From Nodularia sp. NIES-3585 (lineage in GTDB: Bacteria > Cyanobacteriota > Cyanobacteriia > Cyanobacteriales > Nostocaceae), in contig NZ_BDUB01000001.1 in assembly GCF_002218065.1 (NCBI RefSeq), positions 1,620,711-1,684,710 of the forward strand: a stretch of 64,000 nucleotides of DNA, given 5' to 3'. Numbering within the stretch: position 1 is the stretch's first letter; each line of letters begins with the position of its first letter. Shown piece after piece: positions 38,804 to 47,566 of this stretch. The notes under the pieces were generated by a model that was given only the letters and a program-made list of their open reading frames with translations, had not been told where the DNA came from and did not search any database. A program made the translations under genes and the position numbers.

Positions 38804-39766
38804 TTAGCTGATACTAGCGGCTACTTTAGCTTCCAAGTCTTGGAACAAAGGTGTACTTAAATATCTTTCTCCAAAACTGGGCTGAATCATGACTATTAAG
38901 CGTCCCTCATTTTCTGGACGTTGAGCAACACGAATTGCTGCACATAAGGCTGCACCAGTGGAAATACCGGATAGTAGCCCTTCTTCTCTGGCTAAACGCC
39001 GACCATAGGCGATCGCCTCATCATCGCTAACGGTAATGACTTCATCAATCAGTTGTACTTTCAGTACTTGAGGCACAAACCCCGCCCCAATTCCTTGGAT
39101 TTTGTGGGGGCCTGGTCGTCCTCCCGATAGTACTGGGCTATTGGTTGGTTCAACTGCGATCGCTTGAAAACTCGGTTTACGGGGTTTCAAAACTTCCGCT
39201 ACACCAGTAATCGTACCACCAGTACCCACACCTGCCACAATCATATCTACCTGACCATCAGTATCCTCCCAGATTTCTTCGGCTGTCGTTTCCCGATGCA
39301 CTTTGGCATTAGCCGGATTGCGGAACTGCTGCAACATATAAGTATGTGGCGTAGTATCAACTATTGCCTGAGCGCGGCGAATTGCTCCACTCATACCTTC
39401 AATTCCCGGTGTCAGTTCTAATTCTGCCCCATAAGCCCGCAACATCGCCCGGCGTTCCCCACTCATGGTTTCTGGCATAGTCAAAATTAACCGATAACCT
39501 TTAGCTGCGGCGGCCATAGCTAAAGCAATACCTGTATTTCCCGATGTGGGTTCTACCAATATGGTTTTTCCCGGAGTAATTAACTTCTCTGCTTCTGCGG
39601 CGTTAATCATACTTACGCCAATGCGGTCTTTGACTGATGCCGATGGGTTCATACTTTCGAGTTTCACAAGTATTTGAGCCACACATCCTTCAGCTTGGGG
39701 GATGCGGTTCAACTGTACTAGAGGTGTCCGACCAACAAGTTCTGTAATATTACGCGCAATCTTCAT
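38804..39766 (-). CDS. cysK: cysteine synthase A (320 aa)
   Basis: A PLP enzyme that makes cysteine from O-acetylserine and sulfide. The lysine-bearing motif is [15 protein letters not shown] and the substrate loop [19 protein letters not shown]. The phosphate-binding loop is [16 protein letters not shown] and the serine near the ring nitrogen lies in [11 protein letters not shown]. Length is normal. It follows an Rrf2 regulator gene by about 50 bp, suggesting control by cysteine supply. Confidence 0.95.
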   Translation of the reverse strand: MKIARNITELVGRTPLVQLNRIPQAEGCVAQILVKLESMNPSASVKDRIGVSMINAAEAEKLITPGKTILVEPTSGNTGIALAMAAAAKGYRLILTMPETMSGERRAMLRAYGAELELTPGIEGMSGAIRRAQAIVDTTPHTYMLQQFRNPANAKVHRETTAEEIWEDTDGQVDMIVAGVGTGGTITGVAEVLKPRKPSFQAIAVEPTNSPVLSGGRPGPHKIQGIGAGFVPQVLKVQLIDEVITVSDDEAIAYGRRLAREEGLLSGISTGAALCAAIRVAQRPENEGRLIVMIQPSFGERYLSTPLFQDLEAKVAASIS

Positions 39767-39817
39767 ATTTATTCCTTATTTATTTACTTATCAGTCAACA
39801 GTCAAAAATACTTGGGA

Positions 39818-40255
39818 CTAAATGTAGTACATAATATCCAATTGCCGGCGGGAATCTCTTTTTTCACAAAGATCCTGAAGTGTGTAGTTTTGTAAAACTA
39901 AGTTTGCCGCCTGACAAGCTTCTTGCCAGATTTCCTTAATCACAGAAGTATCGATACTTTTGGGATTGGTGTCTTCTTCACAGGTCTGTACATCTAACCC
40001 TTCCAAACATTCTAAAACATCCAACACCGTAATTTTCCAAGGTTCGCGCGTCAAAAAATAGCCACCTTTAGAACCGCGTTGACTTTTGACTATGCCTCCT
40101 CGTCTCAAAGTCGCCAGTAGCTGTTCTAGATAGCGGTCAGGTATGCTTTGTTGGGCGGCGATTTGGCGAATTTGCATTGGTTCGCCGCTTTGATAATGAG
40201 TTGCCATCTCGATTAAGGCGAGAATGGCGTATTCCGATTTACAGGATAGTTCCAC
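39818..40255 (-). CDS. Rrf2 family transcriptional regulator, CymR-like (about 145 aa)
   Basis: The winged-helix domain is clear: LSCKSEYAILALIEMATHYQSGEPMQIRQIAAQQSIPDRYLEQLLATLRRGGIVKSQRGSKGGY shortened to its known features is a Rrf2 HTH plus wing. I prefer the GTG at 40255, which gives the usual start close to SCKSEYAI; an ATG at 40321 would add a hydrophobic 22-residue extension. The IscR three-cysteine cluster is not present, only single cysteines (TCEED, EACQ, DLCEK). Position before cysK recalls CymR, which senses cysteine synthase state. Confidence 0.9.
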   Translation of the reverse strand: MELSCKSEYAILALIEMATHYQSGEPMQIRQIAAQQSIPDRYLEQLLATLRRGGIVKSQRGSKGGYFLTREPWKITVLDVLECLEGLDVQTCEEDTNPKSIDTSVIKEIWQEACQAANLVLQNYTLQDLCEKRDSRRQLDIMYYI

Positions 40256-40356
40256 AAGCAGCAATATGAGTAAGGGAGCAAAAAAATTCTTAACTTTTTC
40301 TAGTATACTCCGGTTCTCCACTGGGGTTTGTTCTTTACTACTATTAACAACAAAAA

Positions 40357-40376
40357 GCCCCGCATGATAGCGGGGC
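40357..40376 (-). terminator. Rho-independent terminator of the porin gene
   Basis: On the minus strand GCCCCGC pairs with GCGGGGC around a 6-base loop, followed by TTTTTG. It stands about 45 bp after the porin stop codon. Confidence 0.85.
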
Positions 40377-40420
40377 GCAATGAAGTTTAAGTTTCAAATT
40401 TTAAACAGATTTGCAACACT

Positions 40421-42139
40421 TTAGAAAGAGAAGGTTGTTCTGAGAGTACCGATAAATGCATCATTGTTGTTGCTGTTTTGGCCAAGGTTGGTTACCCATA
40501 TCACCCCAGGAGTAACTGAGATGTTATCAGAAACGCGATACTTGTAGAAGCCTTCAACTTGGTATGGAACTTCGTTAGAACCTGTTTGTCTATTAAGTGC
40601 ATAGGGAACAGCACCACCGAAGATACCCAAGACGTTACCTCTTTTACCAAAGTCAGGTAAGGCTAAACCAACACCGTAACTCCAAACTTCGCTGCTGTCG
40701 TTAGCAGCAAAGCCATTGACATCGGTGTAGGATACAAAACCACTTACGGAGAGTCTGTCACTGGGGCGGAAGGCTGCGGAAACACCGTAAGAATTAGTTG
40801 CGAATGGGCTGGAGGTACCATTGACTCTATCAAGACCGCCACGGTTAGCTATGGAAGTACCTACTATGGGATTAGTGCGTGAACCTGCGTCAAAGATAGT
40901 ACTACCTGCACCATGATAGCCGTGAACGTAGGTTGCAGCGAGTGCCAAGCGATCGCCAACGCTAAAGTTCAACTGCCCTAAAGCAGCATAGTTACCGTCA
41001 AATATGCCTGCACCAGGATTGGGATTATTCGCTTCTGATCCCAAATAACCTACAGTTAGTGAACTGGGTCGAAGGATACCGCCACCTTGACCAAAGGGTA
41101 AGGTAAAAGCAATACCTGCACCACCACCAATGCGGTAAATGGGATTTTCCGAAGCAAAGGCAGATAAAGCACCATTACCACCATCGTAATCCTCAAAATA
41201 AGGGTTATTGGTGGCAGCATAATCGCTATGAATACCTCCAGTGGCTGCAATGTAAACTTGCGCTGGTCCCACAGGAACGTAATAGGACAGCCAGTCTATG
41301 TTGACATTGTTATCACCGGTGCTACCGATATTAAAAGTTTGATTACCTTCAGCGCCCCCAGGATTACCCAAATTCAAGTTTCCGGCATTACCAGATGCAA
41401 GACGGGTATGTAGAACGTCTCTACCAGTGAAGCTGGTTTGCAAGTCTAAACGGACTCTGTTTTGGAAGACAGTGTTATTGTTGTCACCGGCTGTATCGCC
41501 AAAAGCATCTGTAACAGCAAAAATTGCTTCACCAACCAGCTTGGTGGTAGTGGAGAACTGATTGGCCTCCAATTCCGCAGTCCGCGCTTCTAGGGAATCT
41601 ACACGACCGCGTAGAGTTGCCAATTCTGCGGAAAATTCTTCTTGTAAACGCTGTAAGGTAGCTAAATCCTGTCTAGTCACCATATCAGCTGTTGCTGTGG
41701 CGATCAATTCGTTAACTCTATCCAAACAGGCATTTAAACCAGCTGCAAATTCGTAACGGGTTAAAGCCCGATTACCGCGATAAGTCGCATTTGGGTAACC
41801 AGCAATACAGCCGTAGCGCTCAACTAAAGACTGCAACGCTTGGAATGCCCAGTCTGTCGGTTGTACGTCAGAGAACTGGGAAACCGATGTTACTTGAGAC
41901 AGACTAGTATTTTGTGTGCCTTCATTGCTGTAGCTATTAACTTGGTTAATAACATTGGTTTCTTTCGTGGCTTGAGCAAAGATTTCTGGCTGTTGAACAA
42001 CTTCAGTAGCGGTTTGTTGTTCAGTTGCCGAAACTTCAGTGGTGGTAGTTGGAGCTGCAATTGCTGCTGCTGAAACTAATAATGTTGCTCCCAAAACGGC
42101 TGGGCTAACCACCAGAGATTTCCACAGGATATTAGACAT
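40421..42139 (-). CDS. SLH-domain outer-membrane porin, OprB/iron uptake porin type (572 aa)
   Basis: Cyanobacterial major porins pass small solutes and inorganic iron through the outer membrane. A signal peptide (MSNILWKSLVVSPAVLGATL to about residue 30) comes first. The SLH domain that binds peptidoglycan-linked polymer follows (VQPTDWAFQALQSLVERY, then YRGNRALTRYEFAAGLNACL). A coiled coil (LQRLQEEFSAELATLRGRVDSLEARTAELEANQ in part) leads to an OprB-like beta barrel of about 350 residues ending in phenylalanine. The ATG at 42139 is chosen because the signal peptide starts there; the upstream TTG at 42208 adds an unlikely leader. Confidence 0.9.
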   Translation of the reverse strand: MSNILWKSLVVSPAVLGATLLVSAAAIAAPTTTTEVSATEQQTATEVVQQPEIFAQATKETNVINQVNSYSNEGTQNTSLSQVTSVSQFSDVQPTDWAFQALQSLVERYGCIAGYPNATYRGNRALTRYEFAAGLNACLDRVNELIATATADMVTRQDLATLQRLQEEFSAELATLRGRVDSLEARTAELEANQFSTTTKLVGEAIFAVTDAFGDTAGDNNNTVFQNRVRLDLQTSFTGRDVLHTRLASGNAGNLNLGNPGGAEGNQTFNIGSTGDNNVNIDWLSYYVPVGPAQVYIAATGGIHSDYAATNNPYFEDYDGGNGALSAFASENPIYRIGGGAGIAFTLPFGQGGGILRPSSLTVGYLGSEANNPNPGAGIFDGNYAALGQLNFSVGDRLALAATYVHGYHGAGSTIFDAGSRTNPIVGTSIANRGGLDRVNGTSSPFATNSYGVSAAFRPSDRLSVSGFVSYTDVNGFAANDSSEVWSYGVGLALPDFGKRGNVLGIFGGAVPYALNRQTGSNEVPYQVEGFYKYRVSDNISVTPGVIWVTNLGQNSNNNDAFIGTLRTTFSF

Positions 42140-42500
42140 CTTCACTTTTTCCTCACACCTTGTATAGATAATTGTAGTTGCCGCACTTACACGTAAGAAT
42201 TCAAACAATTGTTGAACTCTTTTGATCAGGCATAGTTACCACTATTACAATTTTAGTTTTTGCTAGGCTAATAACTCGTTAACTTAAGAGCTAAATTAAT
42301 GCCATTAGCTAGATGCAAAAATACAGCTTTACAACATACCATTATAAAGCATTTGAAGTATATGGCAACATATTAGTCAACACTTGATTAGTGTCATATG
42401 CAACCATGTAAAAGAGCAAGACGAGCAAAAGATTGATATGTTCCCCATCCAGCTTAATTAGTAATATCCACTATAGTTAGGGATTTTCACCAAAACGCCT
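42140..42500. other. 361-bp region upstream of the porin gene
   Basis: AT-rich DNA that should hold the porin promoter and a long leader. It has no ORF and no recognised repeat. Sequences such as ACTTACACGTAAG form short inverted repeats that might be regulatory. Confidence 0.4.
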
Positions 42501-42782
42501 TTAACTGATTTGAGAAATTGTTTCAGCTAAATCAAAGTCATTCTGCGTCAAACCACCTGCATCATGTGTTGTCAGGGTGATAGTGACTTGATTATAAGAA
42601 ATTTCTATGTCTGGGTGATGCCCTAACGATTCAGCAGGTTCTACTAGTTTGTTGACAAATTCAATTGCGGCGATAAAATCTTTGAATTTGCGGGTAGTCT
42701 GCAACTTAGAACCCTCAATTGTCCAACCTGACAAACCGCTTGCCTTGGCGTGAATTTCTGCATCAGTCAATAGTTTCGCCAT
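42501..42782 (-). CDS. 4a-hydroxytetrahydrobiopterin dehydratase, PCD/DCoH family (93 aa)
   Basis: Pterin-4a-carbinolamine dehydratase recycles the pterin cofactor after aromatic hydroxylation. The catalytic motif SLGHHPDIEISYNQVTITLTTHDAGGLTQNDF contains the paired histidines and the late histidine. Length is exactly that of the family. In cyanobacteria the role is uncertain and may concern pterin glycoside metabolism. The terminator of the structured RNA lies about 200 bp upstream. Confidence 0.95.
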   Translation of the reverse strand: MAKLLTDAEIHAKASGLSGWTIEGSKLQTTRKFKDFIAAIEFVNKLVEPAESLGHHPDIEISYNQVTITLTTHDAGGLTQNDFDLAETISQIS

Positions 42783-42987
42783 ATTAAAAAATCCCTATTT
42801 ATATATTTGCTAAATCTTTTACTTTGTTCTCCTAGTAGTTGATTTCTACACCAAAGATATCTAGGGGATAACACACAAGTTTAACTACTATGAATGTACA
42901 AATTTTTTTGAGAATATCTTAGGGTTATTTCTCTATTTTTTTACGCACAAACCATTGATCAATCCAAATAGCCCTATAAAAAACTAT
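42783..42987. other. AT-rich gap between the RNA terminator and the dehydratase gene
   Basis: Presumably the dehydratase promoter. No ORF, repeat or further RNA structure that I can recognise. Confidence 0.4.
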
Positions 42988-43026
42988 CCGCTCTGATTTA
43001 GATCAGTTGATCTAATATCAGAGCGG
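42988..43026 (-). terminator. strong hairpin terminator of the structured RNA
   Basis: CCGCTCTGAT pairs with ATCAGAGCGG, and an inner TAGATCA pairs with TGATCTA. On the minus strand the hairpin is followed by ATAGTTTTTTAT. The stem is much longer than needed for ordinary termination. Confidence 0.85.
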
Positions 43027-43129
43027 TGTAGCGGGTCTTCAGGTTGCAACCAGACTGCCGGAAGGAACTCCGAACTCTAGCCTAGCTACTTGAGCTAACG
43101 TAGTTTCACTAGGAAACCACGGCTAACTT

Positions 43130-43201
43130 TTAGAGAACAGCCCCGGCACACAGCCGGCTAACTGCAACCTGATGACCCATGCTTATACTACTTTCTATCA
43201 T
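43130..43201 (-). CDS. 23-codon ORF behind an 11-nt Shine-Dalgarno match
   Basis: The minus strand reads AAGGAGGTGAT, a full complement of the 16S rRNA 3' end, 4 bases before ATG. The ORF gives MIESSISMGHQVAVSRLCAG followed by AVL and a TAA stop. No similarity to a known protein is evident. Its ribosome site is better than those of most genes in the window, while its start codon lies in a hairpin. This suggests that translation of the ORF, not the peptide itself, may be the regulatory event. Confidence 0.45.
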   Translation of the reverse strand: MIESSISMGHQVAVSRLCAGAVL

Positions 43202-43318
43202 GGGCATCACCTCCTTGTTGCCTAAGCGGTCTTAGTTTTAAAAGGGCAGAGCATCTCGCTCTGGGTTCTTAACCTGAAATCAATATAACACAGAAATTTT
43301 AGTTGGAGAAATAAATAA

Positions 43319-43340
43319 GCCCCCGCCTTGTGGCGAGGGC
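43319..43340 (-). terminator. Rho-independent terminator of psbD
   Basis: On the minus strand GCCCTCGCC pairs with GGCGGGGGC around a 4-base loop (one G-T pair), then TTATTTATTTCT. It lies about 30 bp after the psbD stop and separates psbD from the structured RNA. Confidence 0.8.
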
Positions 43341-43371
43341 TGAGTGAAAAATGGGGAATGAGATTTTTATC

Positions 43372-44427
43372 TTAGAGTGCGTTACCGCGAGGTAGAACTT
43401 CTTCTGGGAACACAAACTGTTTGTGAGGTTGATCCTGAGGAGCCATCCAAGCGCGGATACCTTCGTTTAACAAAATGTTTTTGGTATAGAAAGTTTCAAA
43501 CTCTGGGTCTTCTGCTGCCCGTAATTCTTGGGAAACGAAGTCATAAGCCCGCAGGTTTAGTGCTAAACCAACAATCCCAATTGATGCCATCCATAAGCCA
43601 GTGACTGGCACAAATAGCATAAAGAAGTGTAACCAACGTTTGTTGGAGAAGGCAATCCCGAAAATCTGTGACCAGAAACGGTTTGCTGTCACCATCGAGT
43701 AGGTTTCTTCAGCTTGGGTGGGGTTAAATGCCGGGAAGGTGTTAGAACCGTCGCCATCATCAAACAAGGTGTTTTCTACTGTGGCTCCATGAATGGCACA
43801 CAATAGCGCACCACCCAAGACACCTGCTACACCCATCATGTGGAAGGGGTTGAGTGTCCAGTTGTGGAAACCTTGCAGGAATAGTAGAAAACGGAAAATT
43901 GCCGCTACACCAAAGCTAGGTGCAAAGAACCAACTTGACTGTCCCAAGGGGTACATCAGAAATACGCTGACGAATACTGCAATGGGAGCAGAGAAGGCGA
44001 GGGCGTTGTATGGACGGATGCCGACTAGACGGGCAATTTCAAATTGGCGCAACATGAAGCCAATTAATGCAAAGGCTCCGTGTAGGGCTACGAATGGCCA
44101 CAATCCACCCAATTGGAACCAGCGGGTGAGGTCGCCTTGAGCTTCGGGTCCCCATAACAATAGTAAGGAATGTCCCAAGCTGTCTGGTGGGGAGGAAACT
44201 GCAACTGTTAAAAAGTTAGCTCCTTCCAGGTAAGATGATGCTAATCCGTGGGAGTACCAGGAGGTGACGAATGTTGTACCGGTGAGCCAACCGCCTAGTG
44301 CTAGGTAAGCGCAGGGAAATAATAATATCCCTGACCAGCCTACGAATACAAAGCGATCGCGCTTTAACCAGTCGTCTAATACGTCAAACCACCCTCTACT
44401 AGGGGCGCGTCCAACTGCGATGGTCAT
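43372..44427 (-). CDS. psbD: photosystem II reaction-centre protein D2 (351 aa)
   Basis: D2 pairs with D1 and binds QA. The start [25 protein letters not shown], membrane helices, the histidines in [17 protein letters not shown] and [11 protein letters not shown], and the end [12 protein letters not shown] are all canonical, as is the length. In most cyanobacteria one psbD copy overlaps psbC; here no psbC follows, so this is the lone second copy. It ends at its own terminator. A GGAG ribosome site stands about 10 bp before the ATG. Confidence 0.99.
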   Translation of the reverse strand: MTIAVGRAPSRGWFDVLDDWLKRDRFVFVGWSGILLFPCAYLALGGWLTGTTFVTSWYSHGLASSYLEGANFLTVAVSSPPDSLGHSLLLLWGPEAQGDLTRWFQLGGLWPFVALHGAFALIGFMLRQFEIARLVGIRPYNALAFSAPIAVFVSVFLMYPLGQSSWFFAPSFGVAAIFRFLLFLQGFHNWTLNPFHMMGVAGVLGGALLCAIHGATVENTLFDDGDGSNTFPAFNPTQAEETYSMVTANRFWSQIFGIAFSNKRWLHFFMLFVPVTGLWMASIGIVGLALNLRAYDFVSQELRAAEDPEFETFYTKNILLNEGIRAWMAPQDQPHKQFVFPEEVLPRGNAL

Positions 44428-44606
44428 TAGAACGAATCTCCAAATTGTTTATAAGTACAGGTCTGTTTATAGATAAACTTTTTACAGCTATCTGTATGCA
44501 GACAGTTTACCAGATTGTCAATCTAGTTTACAAATTTTTACTGACTCTCATAATTATAAACACAAATTGTTAATTTTTCCACTAAGTTCTTGATTTAATT
44601 TCATCT
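44428..44606 (-). promoter_or_regulatory. psbD upstream region, candidate promoter
   Basis: On the minus strand a perfect TTGACA (44516-44521) stands about 90 bp before the ATG. The -10 at normal spacing is weak (CATACA or TACAGA). A leader of about 60 bases with the inverted repeat CTGTCTGCATACAGA would follow. The promoter call is tentative. Confidence 0.35.
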
Positions 44607-44688
44607 GGGAGTGGGGAGTAGGGAGTAGGGAGTGGGGAGTGGGGAGTGGGGAGTGGGGAGTGGGGAGTGGGGAGTGGGGAGTGGGGGG
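44607..44688. repeat. STRR heptanucleotide tract (GGGAGTG/A)n, about 11-12 units
   Basis: A tandem array of GGGAGTG with two GGGAGTA units near its left end, classic for heterocystous cyanobacteria. It lies between the divergent psbD and UPF0367 genes. The unit also occurs inside the metH reading frame and in degenerate form near 34255-34310. Slippage should make its length variable between strains. Confidence 0.9.
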
Positions 44689-44796
44689 AAAACCCAGTCA
44701 ACTGTCAACTGTCGCTAATCCTGAATCTCTATAATTGCCAATTTCCAATTCCCTAACGTTAAAATGAGTCCTACAGTTCTGTTTGACTAATCCTAA

Positions 44797-45069
44797 ATGT
44801 TTACCATTGACTTAAGTATCAAAAATACTGCCTTCCCCGTATCAGTACAACGTAAGTCAGCTGAGGATGCTGAAGCGATCTATCAGCTTATTTTGGCAGC
44901 TATGCGCTCTGGTAACCCTGACATCGTGGAACTTAAGTGTGAGGGTAAGACAGAAAAGAAAGTTGCTGTCCGTTCTAGCGAAATTTCTGGAGTACAGATT
45001 GTTCAGAAAGATGGTGCAACTACTAGTGGCGGTAGACCACCAGGCTTTTTTGCAGTCACTGCTGAATAA
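44797..45069 (+). CDS. UPF0367 family protein (90 aa)
   Basis: The sequence MFTIDLSIKNTAFPVSVQRK and VELKCEGKTEKKVAVRSSEI match the conserved cyanobacterial UPF0367 family of unknown function. Length is right; no signal peptide or membrane segment is present. It lies 13 bp before the ECF-type ATPase gene, so the two are probably cotranscribed. Confidence 0.85.
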   Translation: MFTIDLSIKNTAFPVSVQRKSAEDAEAIYQLILAAMRSGNPDIVELKCEGKTEKKVAVRSSEISGVQIVQKDGATTSGGRPPGFFAVTAE

Positions 45070-45082
45070 CTAAGGGATAGAA

Positions 45083-45760
45083 ATGTCAGAAGTTGGCATT
45101 GAGGTCAAGGATCTAGATTTTAGTTGGCCTAGTGGGGCGAAGGCAATCCAATCTTGCTCTCTAGAAGTACCTTTGGGTGAATTTTGGATGCTTTTGGGTA
45201 CAAATGGCAGTGGCAAATCTACATTACTCCGACTACTGGCCGGGCTATTAGCTCCTCAGTCCGGTGAAATTAAGGTTTTAGAACCCGTTGGCTTTGTCTT
45301 TCAAAATCCTGATCATCAACTGGTGATGCCAACTGTTGGGGCTGATGTGGCTTTTGGACTTGTGGATGAAAAGTTACCGCCTGCTACGGTGAGGACAAGG
45401 GTTGAGGAGGCTTTAGGGTCAGTGAATTTGTCTGCCCTACAACTACGCCCGATCTATGCTTTGAGTGGGGGACAAAAACAACGAGTGGCGATCGCAGGTG
45501 CGATCGCTCGGCGTTGTGAAATCTTATTATTAGATGAACCCACAGCTTTACTCGATCCAGATAGCCAATTGGACTTAGTGGCTGGTGTCCGTCGCCTAGT
45601 CAAAAGTCGGGGAATTACAGCCCTATGGGTGACTCACCGCTTAGATGAGTTGAATTACTGTGACGGCGCTTTTTTACTAGAAAAAGGCCGTTTGATCGAT
45701 AAAGGTGAACCTCAGCGTCTTAAACAACGTTTGATGACAATGAATGATGGATCTGCTTAA
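45083..45760 (+). CDS. energy-coupling-factor type ABC ATPase (225 aa)
   Basis: A small ABC ATPase like CbiO/EcfA. Walker A is GTNGSGKSTLLRLLAGLL, the Q-loop FVFQNPDHQLVMPTVGADVAFGL is the ECF hallmark, and signature plus Walker B are LSGGQKQRVAIAGAIARRCEILLLDEPTALLD. It should power uptake of a vitamin or metal together with an EcfT protein and a substrate-binding membrane subunit, neither of which is in the window. A terminator follows. Confidence 0.9.
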   Translation: MSEVGIEVKDLDFSWPSGAKAIQSCSLEVPLGEFWMLLGTNGSGKSTLLRLLAGLLAPQSGEIKVLEPVGFVFQNPDHQLVMPTVGADVAFGLVDEKLPPATVRTRVEEALGSVNLSALQLRPIYALSGGQKQRVAIAGAIARRCEILLLDEPTALLDPDSQLDLVAGVRRLVKSRGITALWVTHRLDELNYCDGAFLLEKGRLIDKGEPQRLKQRLMTMNDGSA

Positions 45761-45807
45761 ATGCCCATTTTCTACCATCTTTTTTTGAATAATTACTAAC
45801 AATTGCG

Positions 45808-45828
45808 ACGCGCCTAAATCAGGCGCGT
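45808..45828 (+). terminator. Rho-independent terminator after the ECF ATPase gene
   Basis: ACGCGCCT pairs with AGGCGCGT around a 5-base loop, followed by TTCTATTT. It lies about 45 bp after the stop codon. Confidence 0.75.
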
Positions 45829-45976
45829 TTCTATTTGGGCAAGGTTTTTGCAGTGAAATTTTGTCATCTGATTGCATTTTTTACTGATTTGTAACATAGA
45901 GTTACAGACAATACTTCAATTACTATGAAAGTTATGAATGAATTTTGTTAACTCTAGATAACTGTGATTAAAAACC

Positions 45977-46528
45977 ATGCCTCGTTCCTTACTCCAAGCT
46001 GTCTTGTTAGTAGACGGCTACAATATAATTGGCGCTTGGCCTTGCCTGAAAAAAACCCGTGACCATGCAGGATTAGAGGCAGCACGCTGGGAACTGGTGG
46101 AAGCAATGACTAGTTACAGCTCTTTTCAAGGTTATGAGACTGAGATAGTTTTTGATGCCCAATATCATAAAGCTTCTAGCAATAAAGAAGTTATTACAGA
46201 ACTCTTATCAGTTCATTACACTGATTTTGGGCAAACAGCAGACACATATATTGAGAAATCCTGTGCATCTCTGCGCTATCAAATCGCGCACTCTCTGATT
46301 CATCGCGTGATTGTGGCGACCTCAGACCGCGCACAGCAGCTGATGGTACAGGGCTATGGTGCTGAATGGTTGTCGGCACAGCAACTGTGTGGTGAGGTAG
46401 AAAGTACAGTTTGTCGGATGCGACAAAAATATCAAAAGCGCAAACAATCCAAAAGTAGGTTCTTAGCCAACTCTATTGATGCCAAAGCCCGGCAGCGACT
46501 GGCTGAATTACGAATGGGATTACAGTAG
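45977..46528 (+). CDS. NYN-domain ribonuclease, YacP/Rae1-like (183 aa)
   Basis: The NYN fold is a PIN-like metal-dependent RNase. AVLLVDGYNIIGAWP carries the first aspartate, and VFDAQYHK, FTDFGQTADTYIEK-like (here YTDFGQTADTYIEKS) and VATSDRAQQLMVQGYGAEWLS give the other acidic residues. The basic C-terminus (RQKYQKRKQSKSR) should bind RNA. In Bacillus the homologue Rae1 cuts mRNA on ribosomes. The start follows a short leader with no obvious ribosome site. Confidence 0.9.
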   Translation: MPRSLLQAVLLVDGYNIIGAWPCLKKTRDHAGLEAARWELVEAMTSYSSFQGYETEIVFDAQYHKASSNKEVITELLSVHYTDFGQTADTYIEKSCASLRYQIAHSLIHRVIVATSDRAQQLMVQGYGAEWLSAQQLCGEVESTVCRMRQKYQKRKQSKSRFLANSIDAKARQRLAELRMGLQ

Positions 46529-46672
46529 CTCCTAAAATTTAAAAGCCTGAAACCATGCGCCAGAAGGAGTTTGGGCTGTAATGTTATGGGAATTAAACTT
46601 CGGTTAAAAAAAAGTTTAAAAAAAGACTTGCCAAATCTTATATTTAGTCTTAAGATGTTTAATTGTGAGCGT

Positions 46673-46744
<72 letters not shown>

Positions 46745-46990
46745 TTTAATTAAATAATCTCAAGCTGAGTCTGAAGTGCGGAAGGTAAAACACCCAAATT
46801 CAGGGTTTTGGCTTTTATGAATTACTTGTATTAATTAGGCTGTGATGTCAGGATGGAGAAAACAGGCATCAGGTAATCTATAAGGGAACACCAAAAAATT
46901 AATTCCCCAAAAATTATAGTTGGGGAAAGCGATCGCGTAAAACACCATCAAATTAGGGAATTCCAAATAATAAATTACCCAAAAAAACTT
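46745..46990. other. gene-free gap between tRNA-Asn and the nested IS
   Basis: AT-rich DNA with no ORF of note. An inverted phrase GGGGAA...TTCCCC-like (AATTCCCCAAAAATTATAGTTGGGGAA) forms a hairpin near 46895-46930. Nothing else recognised; the tRNA terminator is not obvious. Confidence 0.4.
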
Positions 46991-47048
46991 AAGAGTAATC
47001 CAAGGAAAAAATGATCCAAAACCAGGGATACTGAGTAGGGTAATTAAT

Positions 47049-47525
47049 GTGCAATCTTACGAGCGAGTTAGCAATTCGCGGCAGGATTTTCTACATAAAC
47101 TTAGTTATAAGTTGGTCAGCGATAGCCAAGCTGTCATAGTAGAAAATCTTCATGTCAAAGGCATGGTTCGTAATCACAAATTGGCGAAATCAATATCTGA
47201 TGCAGGATGGGGAACATTTACCAACTTTTTAGCCTATAAGCTAGAGCGCAAAGGTGGGCATTTGATTGAAATTGATAGATGGTTTCCCAGTTCTAAACTC
47301 TGTTCTAATTGTTTCTATCAAGTAAGTGAGATGCCTTTAGAGGTGAGGGAGTGGACTTGTCCTCATTGTGGTACTCACCATGACCGTGATGGAAACGCAG
47401 CCATAAATATTAGAGCAGAAGGCATCAGAATGATAAAGGCGGAAGGTTCAGCCGTCTCTGCTGTAGGAGGGGAAGTAAGTCCTAAACTTGGGCGTTCGCG
47501 TAGCGTGCCGTTAGGCAAAGTCTAA
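47049..47525 (+). pseudogene. truncated TnpB (RNA-guided nuclease) of the IS200/IS605 family
   Basis: Only the C-terminal half is left. VIVENLHVKGMVRNHKLAKSI has the second RuvC acidic residue. The zinc finger is CSNCFYQ...CPHCGTHHDRDGNAAINI, where the Asp is the third RuvC residue. The first RuvC aspartate and the whole N-terminal guide-binding region are missing, so the protein cannot cut DNA. No TnpA transposase accompanies it. The DNA after the gene, where omega RNA and the right-end hairpin normally lie, is still there. Confidence 0.85.
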
Positions 47526-47566
47526 GTTTGGGCATTCCCCCGTGATTACAGAAGCCGACACTGTAC

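Larger units (their letters stand above)
42988..43270 (-). ncRNA. candidate structured RNA with leader-peptide ORF, family unknown
   Basis: On the minus strand the segment has a very strong Shine-Dalgarno sequence, a 23-codon ORF, a hairpin CCCATG...CATGGG over its start codon and a long-range stem. The stem pairs 43174-43178 with 43033-43037 and 43163-43172 with 43039-43048, with one mismatch between the two blocks. Inside are three small hairpins: GCCGG-CCGGC type, GTTTC-GAAAC type and TAGCT-AGCTA type. It closes with an 18-bp-class terminator hairpin and a T-run. The GGG of the start-codon hairpin is shared with the long stem, so the two exclude each other. A TATATT-like -10 lies near 43285. 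It is not rRNA, tRNA, tmRNA or any riboswitch I know. The exact 5' end is a guess. Confidence 0.6.

Noticed and set aside
43163-43204. CTGATGA followed by a stem, like a hammerhead ribozyme core
   Set aside because: The second conserved GAA block after stem II is missing and the CTGATGA lies inside the long-range stem.
43206-43216. ATCACCTCCTT as a fragment of a 16S rRNA gene end
   Set aside because: No further rRNA sequence surrounds it; it is better explained as the complement of a Shine-Dalgarno sequence on the other strand.
42988-43270. c-di-AMP (ydaO), cobalamin, glutamine or 6S RNA assignment for the structured RNA
   Set aside because: I tested the remembered core sequences by eye (for example CGACAGCTAAC, GCCACTG) and none fits; only loose resemblance was found.
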